Shown in pieces: positions 43,338 to 50,591 of a DNA stretch of 64,000 nucleotides. This DNA is from a virus. The stretch lies in the IMG/VR virus record IMGVR_UViG_3300029258_002722, positions 50,849-114,848 of that record; one strand, written 5' to 3'. The notes under the pieces were generated by a model that did not search any database, had not been told where the DNA came from, and saw only the letters and a program-made list of their open reading frames with translations. A program made the translations under genes and the position numbers. Numbering within the stretch: the first letter of the stretch is position 1; the number at the start of each line of letters is the position of its first letter.

Positions 43338-43847
43338 ATGTCAAAGAAAATAACTGAAGCTCAAACATTTGAAAACCCTGATGACAAAAAAGAATTAAAA
43401 GAAGTTACAATTGAAAAAGGCACTGGAAAAGTAATATCAATGACAGAGAAAGATGATACCGAAGATGTCATTGAGGATGTTATTGAAGAAGAGGAAGATG
43501 AAAATACTGAGAATCTTCTTGATAAAGTAATTGGAAGTGGAGATGATGTTCCTGACTTTGATTTAGAACCTGAGGAAAATCCTCATATTGATGATTTCAC
43601 TTCATCGAATGAGGGTGGAGTTCCTCCAGTAACTTCAATTCAAATTAGTGAAGAAGATAGATTGAGAGTATTAGTAGCTCAATTACAAATGCAAAATCTT
43701 GAAACTGAAAGTAAGCTTGTTGAGCAAAAGCATGGACGAAAAGTCGATGAGCTTAACAGACTCATTGCGGATTATAAAGTAACATATAATGTTCCAGATG
43801 ATTGGGCATTACATGGACCAACTGGTACATTTAATAAAAAGCAATAA
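43338..43847 (+). CDS. Acidic, partly disordered protein with coiled coil
   Basis: A 169-residue protein. Residues about 45-95 are very acidic (VIEDVIEEEEDENTENLLD) and predicted disordered; residues 110-150 (EEDRLRVLVAQLQMQNLETE) form a predicted coiled coil; the end (VPDDWALHGPTGTFNKKQ) is short. Such acidic-tail-plus-coil proteins in phages are often scaffold- or assembly-related, but there is no specific homology visible. Confidence 0.45.
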   Translation: MSKKITEAQTFENPDDKKELKEVTIEKGTGKVISMTEKDDTEDVIEDVIEEEEDENTENLLDKVIGSGDDVPDFDLEPEENPHIDDFTSSNEGGVPPVTSIQISEEDRLRVLVAQLQMQNLETESKLVEQKHGRKVDELNRLIADYKVTYNVPDDWALHGPTGTFNKKQ

Positions 43848-43869
43848 TAAGTCAAAAGGAGTAACTTAA

Positions 43870-44160
43870 ATGTCAGATCAAGCAAGCAGATTATCCCAGA
43901 GGTTTCTGGAAATACTTAGCTCTAAAAACGGCAAGGAACTATTTGAAATTCTTGACGAGTTGATGACTGTTCTTGAAACTAAAGATGATCCCGACATGAC
44001 AGAGGTATGTCTTGTAGGAAATTTATCTGAGTTTGTTGAGAAATTTCAAATAATGAGACATAACTTAAAGTCATATTCAGAGGGTAAAACGACTCTATTG
44101 GGTGATAGGCTTAGCGAATTGTATGAAAACAATGACCATGAGGGACTCTTTAGTAAATAA
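43870..44160 (+). CDS. Small helical hypothetical protein
   Basis: A 96-residue helical protein (RLSQRFLEILSSKNGKELFE, EILDELMTVLETKDD). No family is recognised. AAAAGGAGTAAC is a good site, and the gene sits between the acidic protein and the peptidase. Confidence 0.5.
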   Translation: MSDQASRLSQRFLEILSSKNGKELFEILDELMTVLETKDDPDMTEVCLVGNLSEFVEKFQIMRHNLKSYSEGKTTLLGDRLSELYENNDHEGLFSK

Positions 44161-44178
44161 TTATAAAGGGAGGAACTG

Positions 44179-44667
44179 ATGAGAAATTTGAATGATAAGA
44201 TTCCTGGAGCACCCAACTTTAGGTATGGCGAATTTGTAAAATCAATGACTGCTATAAGACATGGAATTGATAATATTCCTACTGATGAAAATGTTTGGTT
44301 AAGTATTGAAAAGTTAGCAGTTAATGTCTTACAACCTATAAGAAATCAGTTTGGAAGACTCAGGATTGAATCAGGTTATCGTTGTCCAGAGTTAAATGTA
44401 AAAATTGGTGGAAGTAGTACAAGTAATCATTGCAGGGGAGAAGCTGCAGATATTGAACCAGTCGAATCCAATATTACATTAATTGAAATTTTTAATTTTA
44501 TTGTTGGGAAACTTGAGTATAGAAATACAATTGCTGAGTATTTTCCTAATGGGTGGATTCATATAGACTATAGAGAATATGCTAACTCTAAAATTATTAA
44601 ATTGAAAGACACAACTTATCATTATGCGAAAGTTGCTCCAGAGTTTGTGAATAAATTATATGCATAA
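44179..44667 (+). CDS. M15-family zinc peptidase (endolysin-type)
   Basis: A 162-residue protein of the peptidase M15 (D-Ala-D-Ala carboxypeptidase/endopeptidase) family. SGYRCPELN is the conserved entry, SNHCRGEAADIE provides H84 and D91, and GWIHIDYRE provides H128 as the third zinc ligand. These enzymes cut peptidoglycan peptide cross-links. There is no signal peptide, so it needs a holin or acts from the virion. With no membrane gene adjacent, the function could be lysis or cell-wall digestion at entry. Confidence 0.85.
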   Translation: MRNLNDKIPGAPNFRYGEFVKSMTAIRHGIDNIPTDENVWLSIEKLAVNVLQPIRNQFGRLRIESGYRCPELNVKIGGSSTSNHCRGEAADIEPVESNITLIEIFNFIVGKLEYRNTIAEYFPNGWIHIDYREYANSKIIKLKDTTYHYAKVAPEFVNKLYA

Positions 44668-44712
44668 ATAAAATCCCTAGCAATTAAGTTTAACTCTTAT
44701 GAGGAAACTTAT

Positions 44713-45132
44713 ATGCTTAAAATTGTATATCAAGATTATAATAAATTATCATCTCCATATATCATTCAAGGTCTTGAAGAAAAGGGTTTTAGAGTTAAGT
44801 TTTATAGAAACTTTAGCACTCTCTTTGATACAAAAGATAAACATCCTAAAAATGTAGATCTTTACATGATTGATATGTGCGTTAGTTATTGCAATTACAG
44901 TAACAAAATTAAAATAATGGATGATATATCAAAGAATACAATTCCTATTTTATTTTTAACAGATCCATTACAACAATGTAAAAAAGTTTTAAGACATTGT
45001 ATGACTAATGATATGTACTTTACAACATTCAAACCTTTATTTATGACAGATGATTTATATAAGGATGTTGAAAGAGCAATATCTATAAAAAGGATGATCC
45101 TTAATGCTAAGAGATACGATTCCTGGAAGTAG
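44713..45132 (+). CDS. Receiver (REC)-like single-domain protein
   Basis: A 139-residue protein that fits a receiver fold: strands at IVYQDY, VDLYMIDMC (aspartate at the phosphoacceptor position, about residue 54), IPILFLTDP (threonine at the switch position) and FKPLF (lysine at the conserved K position). The first acidic pair is reduced to one Asp, so phosphorylation is uncertain. It overlaps the next gene by 29 bases. It may be a phage decoy of host response regulators. Confidence 0.5.
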   Translation: MLKIVYQDYNKLSSPYIIQGLEEKGFRVKFYRNFSTLFDTKDKHPKNVDLYMIDMCVSYCNYSNKIKIMDDISKNTIPILFLTDPLQQCKKVLRHCMTNDMYFTTFKPLFMTDDLYKDVERAISIKRMILNAKRYDSWK

Positions 45133-45562
45133 TCAAAGATTTAAGCAGGATCCTAATACTGGGATTCTTTTTTTTTATGATCAAAGTCGGGCAATGTACG
45201 TAAGTACGGATAGAGAAACTTATACATTTGGCATTGATCATAAAAAAATTAAAAGACCAAGATGGATGTTATTGACTGGCAGAGTTAATGCATTAACAAA
45301 TGGTTATCCAGTTCCTCGAGATGGAATAATTACCTGCCTTACAATAACTACACAAAATATAGCAGCAAATACAATTTTTAGAATAAGATCCACAGTTTCA
45401 GGATCTGATATAACGTCAATTCAATTATCAGGAACTTCCTTTAATAAGATTGACAATTTGAAAGTTAATATAAATCAAAACGATCACATTAGAGTGCTTG
45501 CTGATGTAGTAACTGGGCAAATTGATTATCCAGTTTTTACATTAGAAATCGCCTGGAGGTAA
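45104..45562 (+). CDS. Small virion protein with fibre-type beta domain
   Basis: A 152-residue beta-rich protein. Its pattern (ILFFYDQSRAMYVSTDRETY, then ALTNGYPVPRDGIITCLTI) parallels the C-terminal domain of the 424-residue protein at 51535 (MYMYDSTAGVFMSFDRPQAV, then SGVLIPENAIITKI). A shared phage head- or tail-decoration domain is therefore likely. The start inside the receiver-like gene is preceded by AAAGGATGATCC. Confidence 0.55.
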   Translation: MLRDTIPGSSQRFKQDPNTGILFFYDQSRAMYVSTDRETYTFGIDHKKIKRPRWMLLTGRVNALTNGYPVPRDGIITCLTITTQNIAANTIFRIRSTVSGSDITSIQLSGTSFNKIDNLKVNINQNDHIRVLADVVTGQIDYPVFTLEIAWR

Positions 45563-45563
45563 C

Positions 45564-45824
45564 ATGGTTTCAACATCTGAGTATAAAAAACTTCTTAAAA
45601 ATCATGCTAAGTTTAAAATTGTTAAGAAGACTCCTCAATCACTTAGCGAGAGCGGTGAAGACAAAGGGATATTATTCAATGTTCAGTTGAAAAGAGTTCA
45701 AGGAAGAATTACTACATTAGAAAATAAAATTAAAGAGTGTAAAGATAAGAAAATAAAGCTTACTCTTGAAATGTCTCTAAGAAAAGAGAAAGCTAAATTA
45801 AAGACATTAAATGGAGATGTATAA
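45564..45824 (+). CDS. Small coiled-coil protein
   Basis: An 86-residue basic protein. After a basic N-terminal segment, residues 40-84 (VQLKRVQGRITTLENKIKEC, KKIKLTLEMSLRKEKAKL) form a predicted coiled coil. The start lies two bases after the previous stop and the TAATG end overlaps the next start, so the three genes are coupled. Confidence 0.5.
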   Translation: MVSTSEYKKLLKNHAKFKIVKKTPQSLSESGEDKGILFNVQLKRVQGRITTLENKIKECKDKKIKLTLEMSLRKEKAKLKTLNGDV

Positions 45825-47656
45825 TGAATCCTATTGACTTATACTTAGAAGGTATGTTCTCAGATAACATGACAGAATATGAGTTTGTAGTTGAAGGAGA
45901 AATTCTTGATAAACTTAAAGCGGTTATGTCAAAGTTTTCAAGAGTTAAAAAACCTTCAGGTGATGAGAAAAAACAAGGACAGGAACTTCTTAAGTCTAAG
46001 GAGTCTGATCCTAAATATAGACAAATTCATAAAATGGTTACAAATCATTTTAATGAATTTAAAAAGTCAAGAAAAGCTCCTGCATCAAAACTTAAAAAAG
46101 ATTTAGCAGATGTTACTGAGTTTGGTGTAGCTAATCTTCTTAGTACCGTATATATAGGTATAATGGAAGTTGTAATGATTTATGGTAGGTCGATAACTTA
46201 TGCAGTACCCATCTCATTTGTTGCCTCGCTAGTATGGATATTAGCTCAAATGCCAGCTCCAATTATTGCAAAACTTGTTACAAGAACTGATAAACAATCT
46301 AAAGATATTAGTTTACAAATATCTAAAGAAATGGGTGATACAGGTGATTTGATTTCAATTATTGCAACAATACTTTCATTTTTATCAGCAATAGTATATA
46401 CGATTCCTACAACTATGGCAATTGGGGCAATTGGAGTTTGGGCAGGAGCTATTGTAATTATATTATCTATGGTAAAAATGTTATGGGGAATTTCAATTGG
46501 TATCAAAAAGAATAATTGGAAGACATATGAAAAGACTCTTACAAAAGGAAAGAAAACTCTTGTTGGAGAAAATATTGAATATACATTACAAGAACATACT
46601 GACTCATTAGTTTTCATTGCTTCATTAAGAGAGTCTATAATGCAGTCAGTTAAAGATGATAATCATAAAGCATTTATATTAGATGAAGCTACTGATTATG
46701 AAATATTATATTATACAGTTGAAGGAACCTTCCCAGAAAATAGAGAAGGTATATCTGAAATATTATTAGATATGATTTCAGAGACTCTTGGATATGACTT
46801 TATAGAACCTGATGTTTCTTCAGTTGGAATATTAGGAAGTATATTAAGTGAAACAATCAATCATGATATTCTTCATGGTGAAAGTTTTTATTTAACTGAA
46901 GCAAAGGTTGATGCTGCTAAGTTAGAGAAATTACAAAAACTTAAAACTGCAGCAAGAAAAGCTATGTTCAAAGCTCATCCTGATCATACTCCGGGATATG
47001 CAGATATGTCAGCTGCTGAAAAAGCAAAAGTCAATGCAAGATCTGAAGAAGCTGCTGAGAAACTTAAAGCAGCTGGCGAAAGATATGACACATATAAATC
47101 AACCGGAAGAGATCCAGGACCTGGTCCAAGAAAGAGACCTAGTGGAGGATCTGGCGGAGCTGGAGGAGCGGGTCAAGGTTCTTGGTGGACTCGACAAGAC
47201 TCTTCATGGTGGAAAGATATAGCTGGTAAGATGAAATATCCAAAGAATATGTTTATGGATCTTATGGGAAGTGTTAAAGGAGCTTCTGAGTTAGGAGCAA
47301 AAATGAAAATAAATCCCGCATTGGCTGGTGGATTTATTATACTCTCAGGTGCTGCAGCTGCTGCTCTATTAATGACTATGAGTTATAAAGCATATAGTCG
47401 ACTTGCATCAAAAGCTGCAAGAGCATGTAGAGGTAAATCATTTAAAGTTAAGTCAGCATGTATGTTGACATTTGAAATAAAAGCTACACAAGCAAGAATT
47501 ATAGATCTTAGAAAAGCAGAAAAGTTATGTACTAAAATAAGAAAACATGCTGATCAAACATCATGTTCTCAAGCATTAAATGGAAGAATTAAAGTTCTTA
47601 GAAGTAATATAAAAGATATGGAAAGTGAACTAAGCAATCTTAAAAAAGCAGCATAA
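45824..47656 (+). CDS. Large membrane-associated protein with J-like segment
   Basis: A 610-residue protein. Two hydrophobic blocks (about 105-150, with IGIMEVVMIYG and SFVASLVWILAQM; about 180-230, with IIATILSFLSAIVYTIP and AGAIVIILSMVKMLW) hold three to four membrane segments; a third lies near 500 (GGFIILSGAAAAALLMTM). Residues about 365-420 look like a degenerate J domain: ARKAMFKAHPDHTP with HPD followed by a helix. A Gly-Pro-rich linker (GPGPRKRPSGGSGGAGGAG) follows. Membrane segments inside a structural region suggest an ejected or pore-forming virion protein, or a tape-measure-like component; the start MNPIDLYLEG may be a capsid-targeting signal. Confidence 0.55.
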   Translation: MNPIDLYLEGMFSDNMTEYEFVVEGEILDKLKAVMSKFSRVKKPSGDEKKQGQELLKSKESDPKYRQIHKMVTNHFNEFKKSRKAPASKLKKDLADVTEFGVANLLSTVYIGIMEVVMIYGRSITYAVPISFVASLVWILAQMPAPIIAKLVTRTDKQSKDISLQISKEMGDTGDLISIIATILSFLSAIVYTIPTTMAIGAIGVWAGAIVIILSMVKMLWGISIGIKKNNWKTYEKTLTKGKKTLVGENIEYTLQEHTDSLVFIASLRESIMQSVKDDNHKAFILDEATDYEILYYTVEGTFPENREGISEILLDMISETLGYDFIEPDVSSVGILGSILSETINHDILHGESFYLTEAKVDAAKLEKLQKLKTAARKAMFKAHPDHTPGYADMSAAEKAKVNARSEEAAEKLKAAGERYDTYKSTGRDPGPGPRKRPSGGSGGAGGAGQGSWWTRQDSSWWKDIAGKMKYPKNMFMDLMGSVKGASELGAKMKINPALAGGFIILSGAAAAALLMTMSYKAYSRLASKAARACRGKSFKVKSACMLTFEIKATQARIIDLRKAEKLCTKIRKHADQTSCSQALNGRIKVLRSNIKDMESELSNLKKAA

Positions 47657-47671
47657 AGGAATTCGCGAATA

Positions 47672-48121
47672 ATGAAAAATTATATTAGCTGGGAAGAGTA
47701 CATCGAAGACTGTCATATATTAGCTGAGTTGATTAAAGAAAAACAGTTAAATAACCTACCAATCATCTCCATATCACGCGGTGGGTTTTTACCTGGACTC
47801 ATAGTAAGTCATGACAATGAAAACCCTAAAATACAGGTTATTGGAGTCGATTCATATAGCGATAAAGGAGATGTCACAGAAAGAAGACATGAGCTTAAAA
47901 TTGAACAAACTCCTACATCAATTTATACTTCAGTTTTAATAATTGATGATTTAGTTGACTCAGGAAGAACTCTAGATAATGTTAAATCTTATTTTACTTT
48001 ATTAGGAACAACAGTCCACACTGCAGTCTTATATAGCAAACATATAAATTATAGTGTTGATGTAAAATGCAAAGAACTTAATCCAAAAGATTGGATTGTG
48101 TTTCCATATGAAAAAGGATAA
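47672..48121 (+). CDS. Phosphoribosyltransferase
   Basis: A 149-residue protein with the PRPP-binding motif VLIIDDLVDSGRTL (residues 88-101), the SISRGGFLPG loop before it (33-42) and a flexible-loop region near VTERR. This matches type I phosphoribosyltransferases such as the Gpt/Hpt group, which attach ribose-phosphate to a purine. The base cannot be determined. In phages such enzymes supply nucleotide salvage for DNA synthesis. The start context CGCGAATAATG resembles that of several other non-structural genes here. Confidence 0.8.
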   Translation: MKNYISWEEYIEDCHILAELIKEKQLNNLPIISISRGGFLPGLIVSHDNENPKIQVIGVDSYSDKGDVTERRHELKIEQTPTSIYTSVLIIDDLVDSGRTLDNVKSYFTLLGTTVHTAVLYSKHINYSVDVKCKELNPKDWIVFPYEKG

Positions 48122-48137
48122 AAAAATACTTACCAAA

Positions 48138-48155
48138 AAGGGACGCAAGTCCCTT
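48138..48155 (-). terminator. Terminator for the distal minus-strand operon
   Basis: A perfect 7-bp stem (AAGGGAC, loop GCAA, GTCCCTT). On the minus strand it is followed by TTTGG after the TT of the stem, giving a run of five T. It lies between convergent genes. Confidence 0.65.
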
Positions 48156-48158
48156 CCC

Positions 48159-48179
48159 CATTATGGAATATCCATAATG
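48159..48179. terminator. Second hairpin between convergent genes
   Basis: CATTATGG and CCATAATG form an 8-bp stem with a 5-base loop. It lacks a T tract and may act as a roadblock or RNA-stabilising hairpin next to the first one. Confidence 0.4.
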
Positions 48180-48183
48180 AGTA

Positions 48184-48615
48184 TTAATGTATTGTAGCAT
48201 CTTCCGGAGTATCGTAAATAGCTTTGCCGGTAAACGTTGCAGGTCTCATAGATCTAATTATCTTGAGCTGATCTTCAACAGGTCTGAATTGCAATTTCAT
48301 TCTATGCATAACACTTATAACTTTTTCAGAAATACTTTTAACAAGTACAGTGTTTGCCATAAGAATGTTAACCATTCTTTCCAGCTCAAGCTCCACTTTG
48401 CCTCCATTTTCTGCTAAAATCTTAGCAGTCTCTTCAGTTATAAGAGACATCAGGAACATCATTTCCCTTTCAGTTAGAAGCTCAATTACGCCGATAACAT
48501 ATTGCTGAAATTCAATCTTTGTAATCTGCCTGGTAAAGATGGCACTCATAATTTCAAGTTCTCTATCAGTGATTTGATTTTCCAGAAAATTCATAGTTAA
48601 TTTATTATAATCCAT
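48184..48615 (-). CDS. Helical protein, minus-strand paralogue family (member 1)
   Basis: A 143-residue helical protein. The ATG at 48615 is chosen because GGAGG lies 8 bases upstream; an in-frame ATG 15 bases earlier overlaps that site. The pattern RELEIMSAIFTRQITKIEFQ followed by ELLTEREMMFLMSLI is shared with the genes at 48653 and 49808. It vaguely recalls DUF2059-type helical proteins, an uncertain link. It is the last gene of a two-gene operon ending at a terminator. Confidence 0.55.
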   Translation of the reverse strand: MDYNKLTMNFLENQITDRELEIMSAIFTRQITKIEFQQYVIGVIELLTEREMMFLMSLITEETAKILAENGGKVELELERMVNILMANTVLVKSISEKVISVMHRMKLQFRPVEDQLKIIRSMRPATFTGKAIYDTPEDATIH

Positions 48616-48652
48616 TTGTATATCCTCCATTTTAAGTTTACGTAATTACGTT

Positions 48653-49006
48653 TTATAATCTTATTTCAAGTTTCATATCACACAATACTTTCATGGTCTT
48701 TTTAGTTAGATTGACAATTATATCACCATTCTCAATCAAACTTATTGCTTCCATTAAACTATCAAATTCTGCCTCAGTCATCTTCTCTCCTCTAAGAAGT
48801 TTAAGATTTTCTTTATTACCTGCCATAGAAATCATATAATTAATTTCATCATCATCCAGAATATCAATTAAGTTATTGACATATTTTTCATAAATACCTT
48901 TTGTAAATTCAACATTTATGACTGTTGAGAGTCTTTCCATATCTGCTTTGATAAACTCATCACTAAGCATTTCCCAAAGTTTTTCTTTTCTATTTTCTTT
49001 TGTCAT
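48653..49006 (-). CDS. Helical protein, minus-strand paralogue family (member 2)
   Basis: A 117-residue protein: ADMERLSTVINVEFTKGIYE, then ILDDDEINYMISMAGNKENL, then a terminal strand MKLEIRL that matches MKLQFRP of its neighbour. It is the first gene of the operon that starts at the promoter-like element at 49099. AAGGAAAAAATATT is the binding site. The long leader (about 90 bases) holds a palindrome with DnaA-box sequence. Confidence 0.55.
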   Translation of the reverse strand: MTKENRKEKLWEMLSDEFIKADMERLSTVINVEFTKGIYEKYVNNLIDILDDDEINYMISMAGNKENLKLLRGEKMTEAEFDSLMEAISLIENGDIIVNLTKKTMKVLCDMKLEIRL

Positions 49007-49042
49007 AATATTTTTTCCTTATTTAAAGTTATTATTAAAAAG

Positions 49043-49063
49043 TTATCCACACAATGTGGATTA
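49043..49063. promoter_or_regulatory. Palindrome with two inverted DnaA-box-like sites
   Basis: TTATCCACA, a three-base spacer CAA, then TGTGGATTA. The first arm equals the strong DnaA box; the second arm read in reverse is TAATCCACA, one base away. It lies between a minus-strand promoter-like element and its first gene, so it could equally be an operator for the nearby XRE protein. Confidence 0.45.
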
Positions 49064-49098
49064 CTATTAAAGGTAGAGATAATAAGTCTTCTCTATTT

Positions 49099-49112
49099 AT
49101 TAATATATATAG
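49099..49112 (-). promoter_or_regulatory. Minus-strand promoter-like element (copy 2)
   Basis: An exact CTATATATATTAAT on the minus strand, 93 bases before the start at 49006 and just after the terminator that ends the upstream operon. Confidence 0.5.
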
Positions 49113-49138
49113 TAGTATGTTTAATAATGAATCCAAAA

Positions 49139-49177
49139 AAGAAGCGGGGGTGTTTACAAAATCCCCCGTAGCTTCTT
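49139..49177 (-). terminator. Terminator after the XRE gene
   Basis: GAAGC and CCCCC segments pair across a 9-base loop with a 3-base bulge (AAGAAGC-GGGGG with CCCCC-GTA-GCTTCTT). On the minus strand a run of six T follows. It lies directly after the stop of the XRE regulator. Confidence 0.75.
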
Positions 49178-49180
49178 CAT

Positions 49181-49564
49181 TTATTTAATCTTATTAAGAT
49201 AGTCAAGAGCATCATCTCTATGTTTAACATCTCCAGCTCTACATAGTCTATATAATTTTTCATAATGACCATGCTCTAATTCATACTTATTTTTTAACCC
49301 TTTAATTATATTCAACATTCCATTATCTGGGGATCCCATTGTCAATGTGGAAGATCTAAGATTAAATACAATAGCAAATTCATCAACTTTATTGAATGAA
49401 ATGCCAGTTCCGGCAGTTTCAACTTTAGCTATATAACTGCGTGAGACTGCCATTAATTTTGAAAGTTCTTCTTGATTTAAACCTTTATCCTTTCTCCAAA
49501 ACTTCACACCTTTACCAATTCTTTGTAACATCTTCTTGTTTCTCTGTTCTTTGCTTAATGCCAT
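49181..49564 (-). CDS. XRE-family helix-turn-helix regulator
   Basis: A 127-residue protein with an N-terminal HTH_3 (lambda Cro/CI-like) domain: VKFWRKDKGLNQEELSKLMA then VSRSYIAKVETAG, residues about 22-55, where SRSYIAKVE is the recognition helix. A helical C-terminal part (LNIIKGLKNKYELEHGHYEK) could mediate oligomerisation. The ATG at 49564 has AAGGAG at proper spacing; a TTG two codons upstream is too close to that site. It probably binds an operator in this operon region. It is the last gene of a five-gene operon. Confidence 0.8.
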   Translation of the reverse strand: MALSKEQRNKKMLQRIGKGVKFWRKDKGLNQEELSKLMAVSRSYIAKVETAGTGISFNKVDEFAIVFNLRSSTLTMGSPDNGMLNIIKGLKNKYELEHGHYEKLYRLCRAGDVKHRDDALDYLNKIK

Positions 49565-49587
49565 TTTCAATACTCCTTGTCTTTTCT

Positions 49588-49815
49588 TTAATAATAGTCT
49601 GGGTCAATACCAACGTTAACGTCATTGTCTTCGTCGATTTCAAGCTGTAAACCTTTTCGAGTTTGGTCGCTTATACTATAAGAACCACAAGTCGAAGTGA
49701 TTTCATTATATTTCTTACCTGTCTCTGGACATTCATCTGAAAGATCGAAATGAATACAATCTAAACATAACTCGCCAGGTTCTTCCATCCCATCAAATAA
49801 TATGTCACTACTCAT
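49588..49815 (-). CDS. Small Cys-containing acidic protein
   Basis: A 75-residue protein with LCLDCIHFDLSDECPETGKK then STCGSYSISD, a CxxC-x-H-F start and two later cysteines. It parallels the Cys-rich protein at 28732. The C-terminus is acidic (EIDEDNDVNVGIDPDYY). A small zinc-binding protein is inferred. It overlaps the upstream gene by 8 bases. Confidence 0.5.
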   Translation of the reverse strand: MSSDILFDGMEEPGELCLDCIHFDLSDECPETGKKYNEITSTCGSYSISDQTRKGLQLEIDEDNDVNVGIDPDYY

Positions 49816-50131
49816 TTTCCTTTCCTTTTAATAATTGCATGGTTGTTAAAATAATATTACGTTTCTTTATTATATTTCTCAGTATTTGAGATCTCTCATA
49901 TAGTTCTTTCTCATGGGTAATTCCTCCAAGCATATCTGTATATAAATAAAACTCTTCCCTTGTAAGATTGGGTATGAGTTTTTCAATGTACTCAGTATAT
50001 AATTTTGGAGTAAGTTGTTTCCCTATAAAGTTAGATAATCTTTCAATCTCTTGATCAATAATAGAAGATTTGACTACGTAATAAAATATTTCCATCCTCT
50101 TGCCTATATTTGAACTCCATTTTTCAGTCAT
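49808..50131 (-). CDS. Helical protein, minus-strand paralogue family (member 3)
   Basis: A 107-residue protein. IDQEIERLSNFIGKQLTPKL then LIPNLTREEFYLYTDMLGG follow the same helix plan as the genes at 48184 and 48653. The start chosen overlaps the previous stop as ATGA with GGGGGTGG ahead; a start 7 codons earlier is possible. Its presence in the XRE operon links the two operons by content. Confidence 0.5.
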   Translation of the reverse strand: MTEKWSSNIGKRMEIFYYVVKSSIIDQEIERLSNFIGKQLTPKLYTEYIEKLIPNLTREEFYLYTDMLGGITHEKELYERSQILRNIIKKRNIILTTMQLLKGKENE

Positions 50132-50589
50132 TCCACCCCCATAGCTAAACATATTTGCTTATAAAAATATTCAACTTTTACAGAAAACATTGGATCATTT
50201 TCAATTATGTATATCCTATCCCAATGTGCATATAATGGATTCTTTTTAGATCTTATTTCAATTTTATCACCTGAATATTCAATTAACGAAACATTATCTT
50301 TATGAAGCATTACCAATATCTTTTGCACTTCTTGATTATCAACAGCTTGATAAAGTAATGGAAATTGCATGAATCCTTTACTATCAAGTGTATTAGCTAA
50401 CGATGAAGCTATACGACCAAGCTCAAGAGCAGTTCCTTTAGATTTATACTCATCCCTTATCGTATCAATTTTTATCCATGCTTTATCTTTATCGGGATTA
50501 TGATACATCATAACATCTATAATTTCATCTTCAGCAATCAAAACTTCAACATTATGTTTATATGTTTCAGTGTCTGTAAATTTTATCAT
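50128..50589 (-). CDS. Hypothetical protein in the XRE/radical SAM operon
   Basis: A 153-residue alpha/beta protein (VEVLIAEDEIIDVMMYH, DEYKSKGTALELGRIASSLA, HWDRIYIIENDPMFSVKVEY). No family is recognised. It starts two bases after the radical SAM stop and ends overlapping the next gene by 4 bases, so the operon is tightly coupled. Confidence 0.5.
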   Translation of the reverse strand: MIKFTDTETYKHNVEVLIAEDEIIDVMMYHNPDKDKAWIKIDTIRDEYKSKGTALELGRIASSLANTLDSKGFMQFPLLYQAVDNQEVQKILVMLHKDNVSLIEYSGDKIEIRSKKNPLYAHWDRIYIIENDPMFSVKVEYFYKQICLAMGVE

Positions 50590-50591
50590 AT

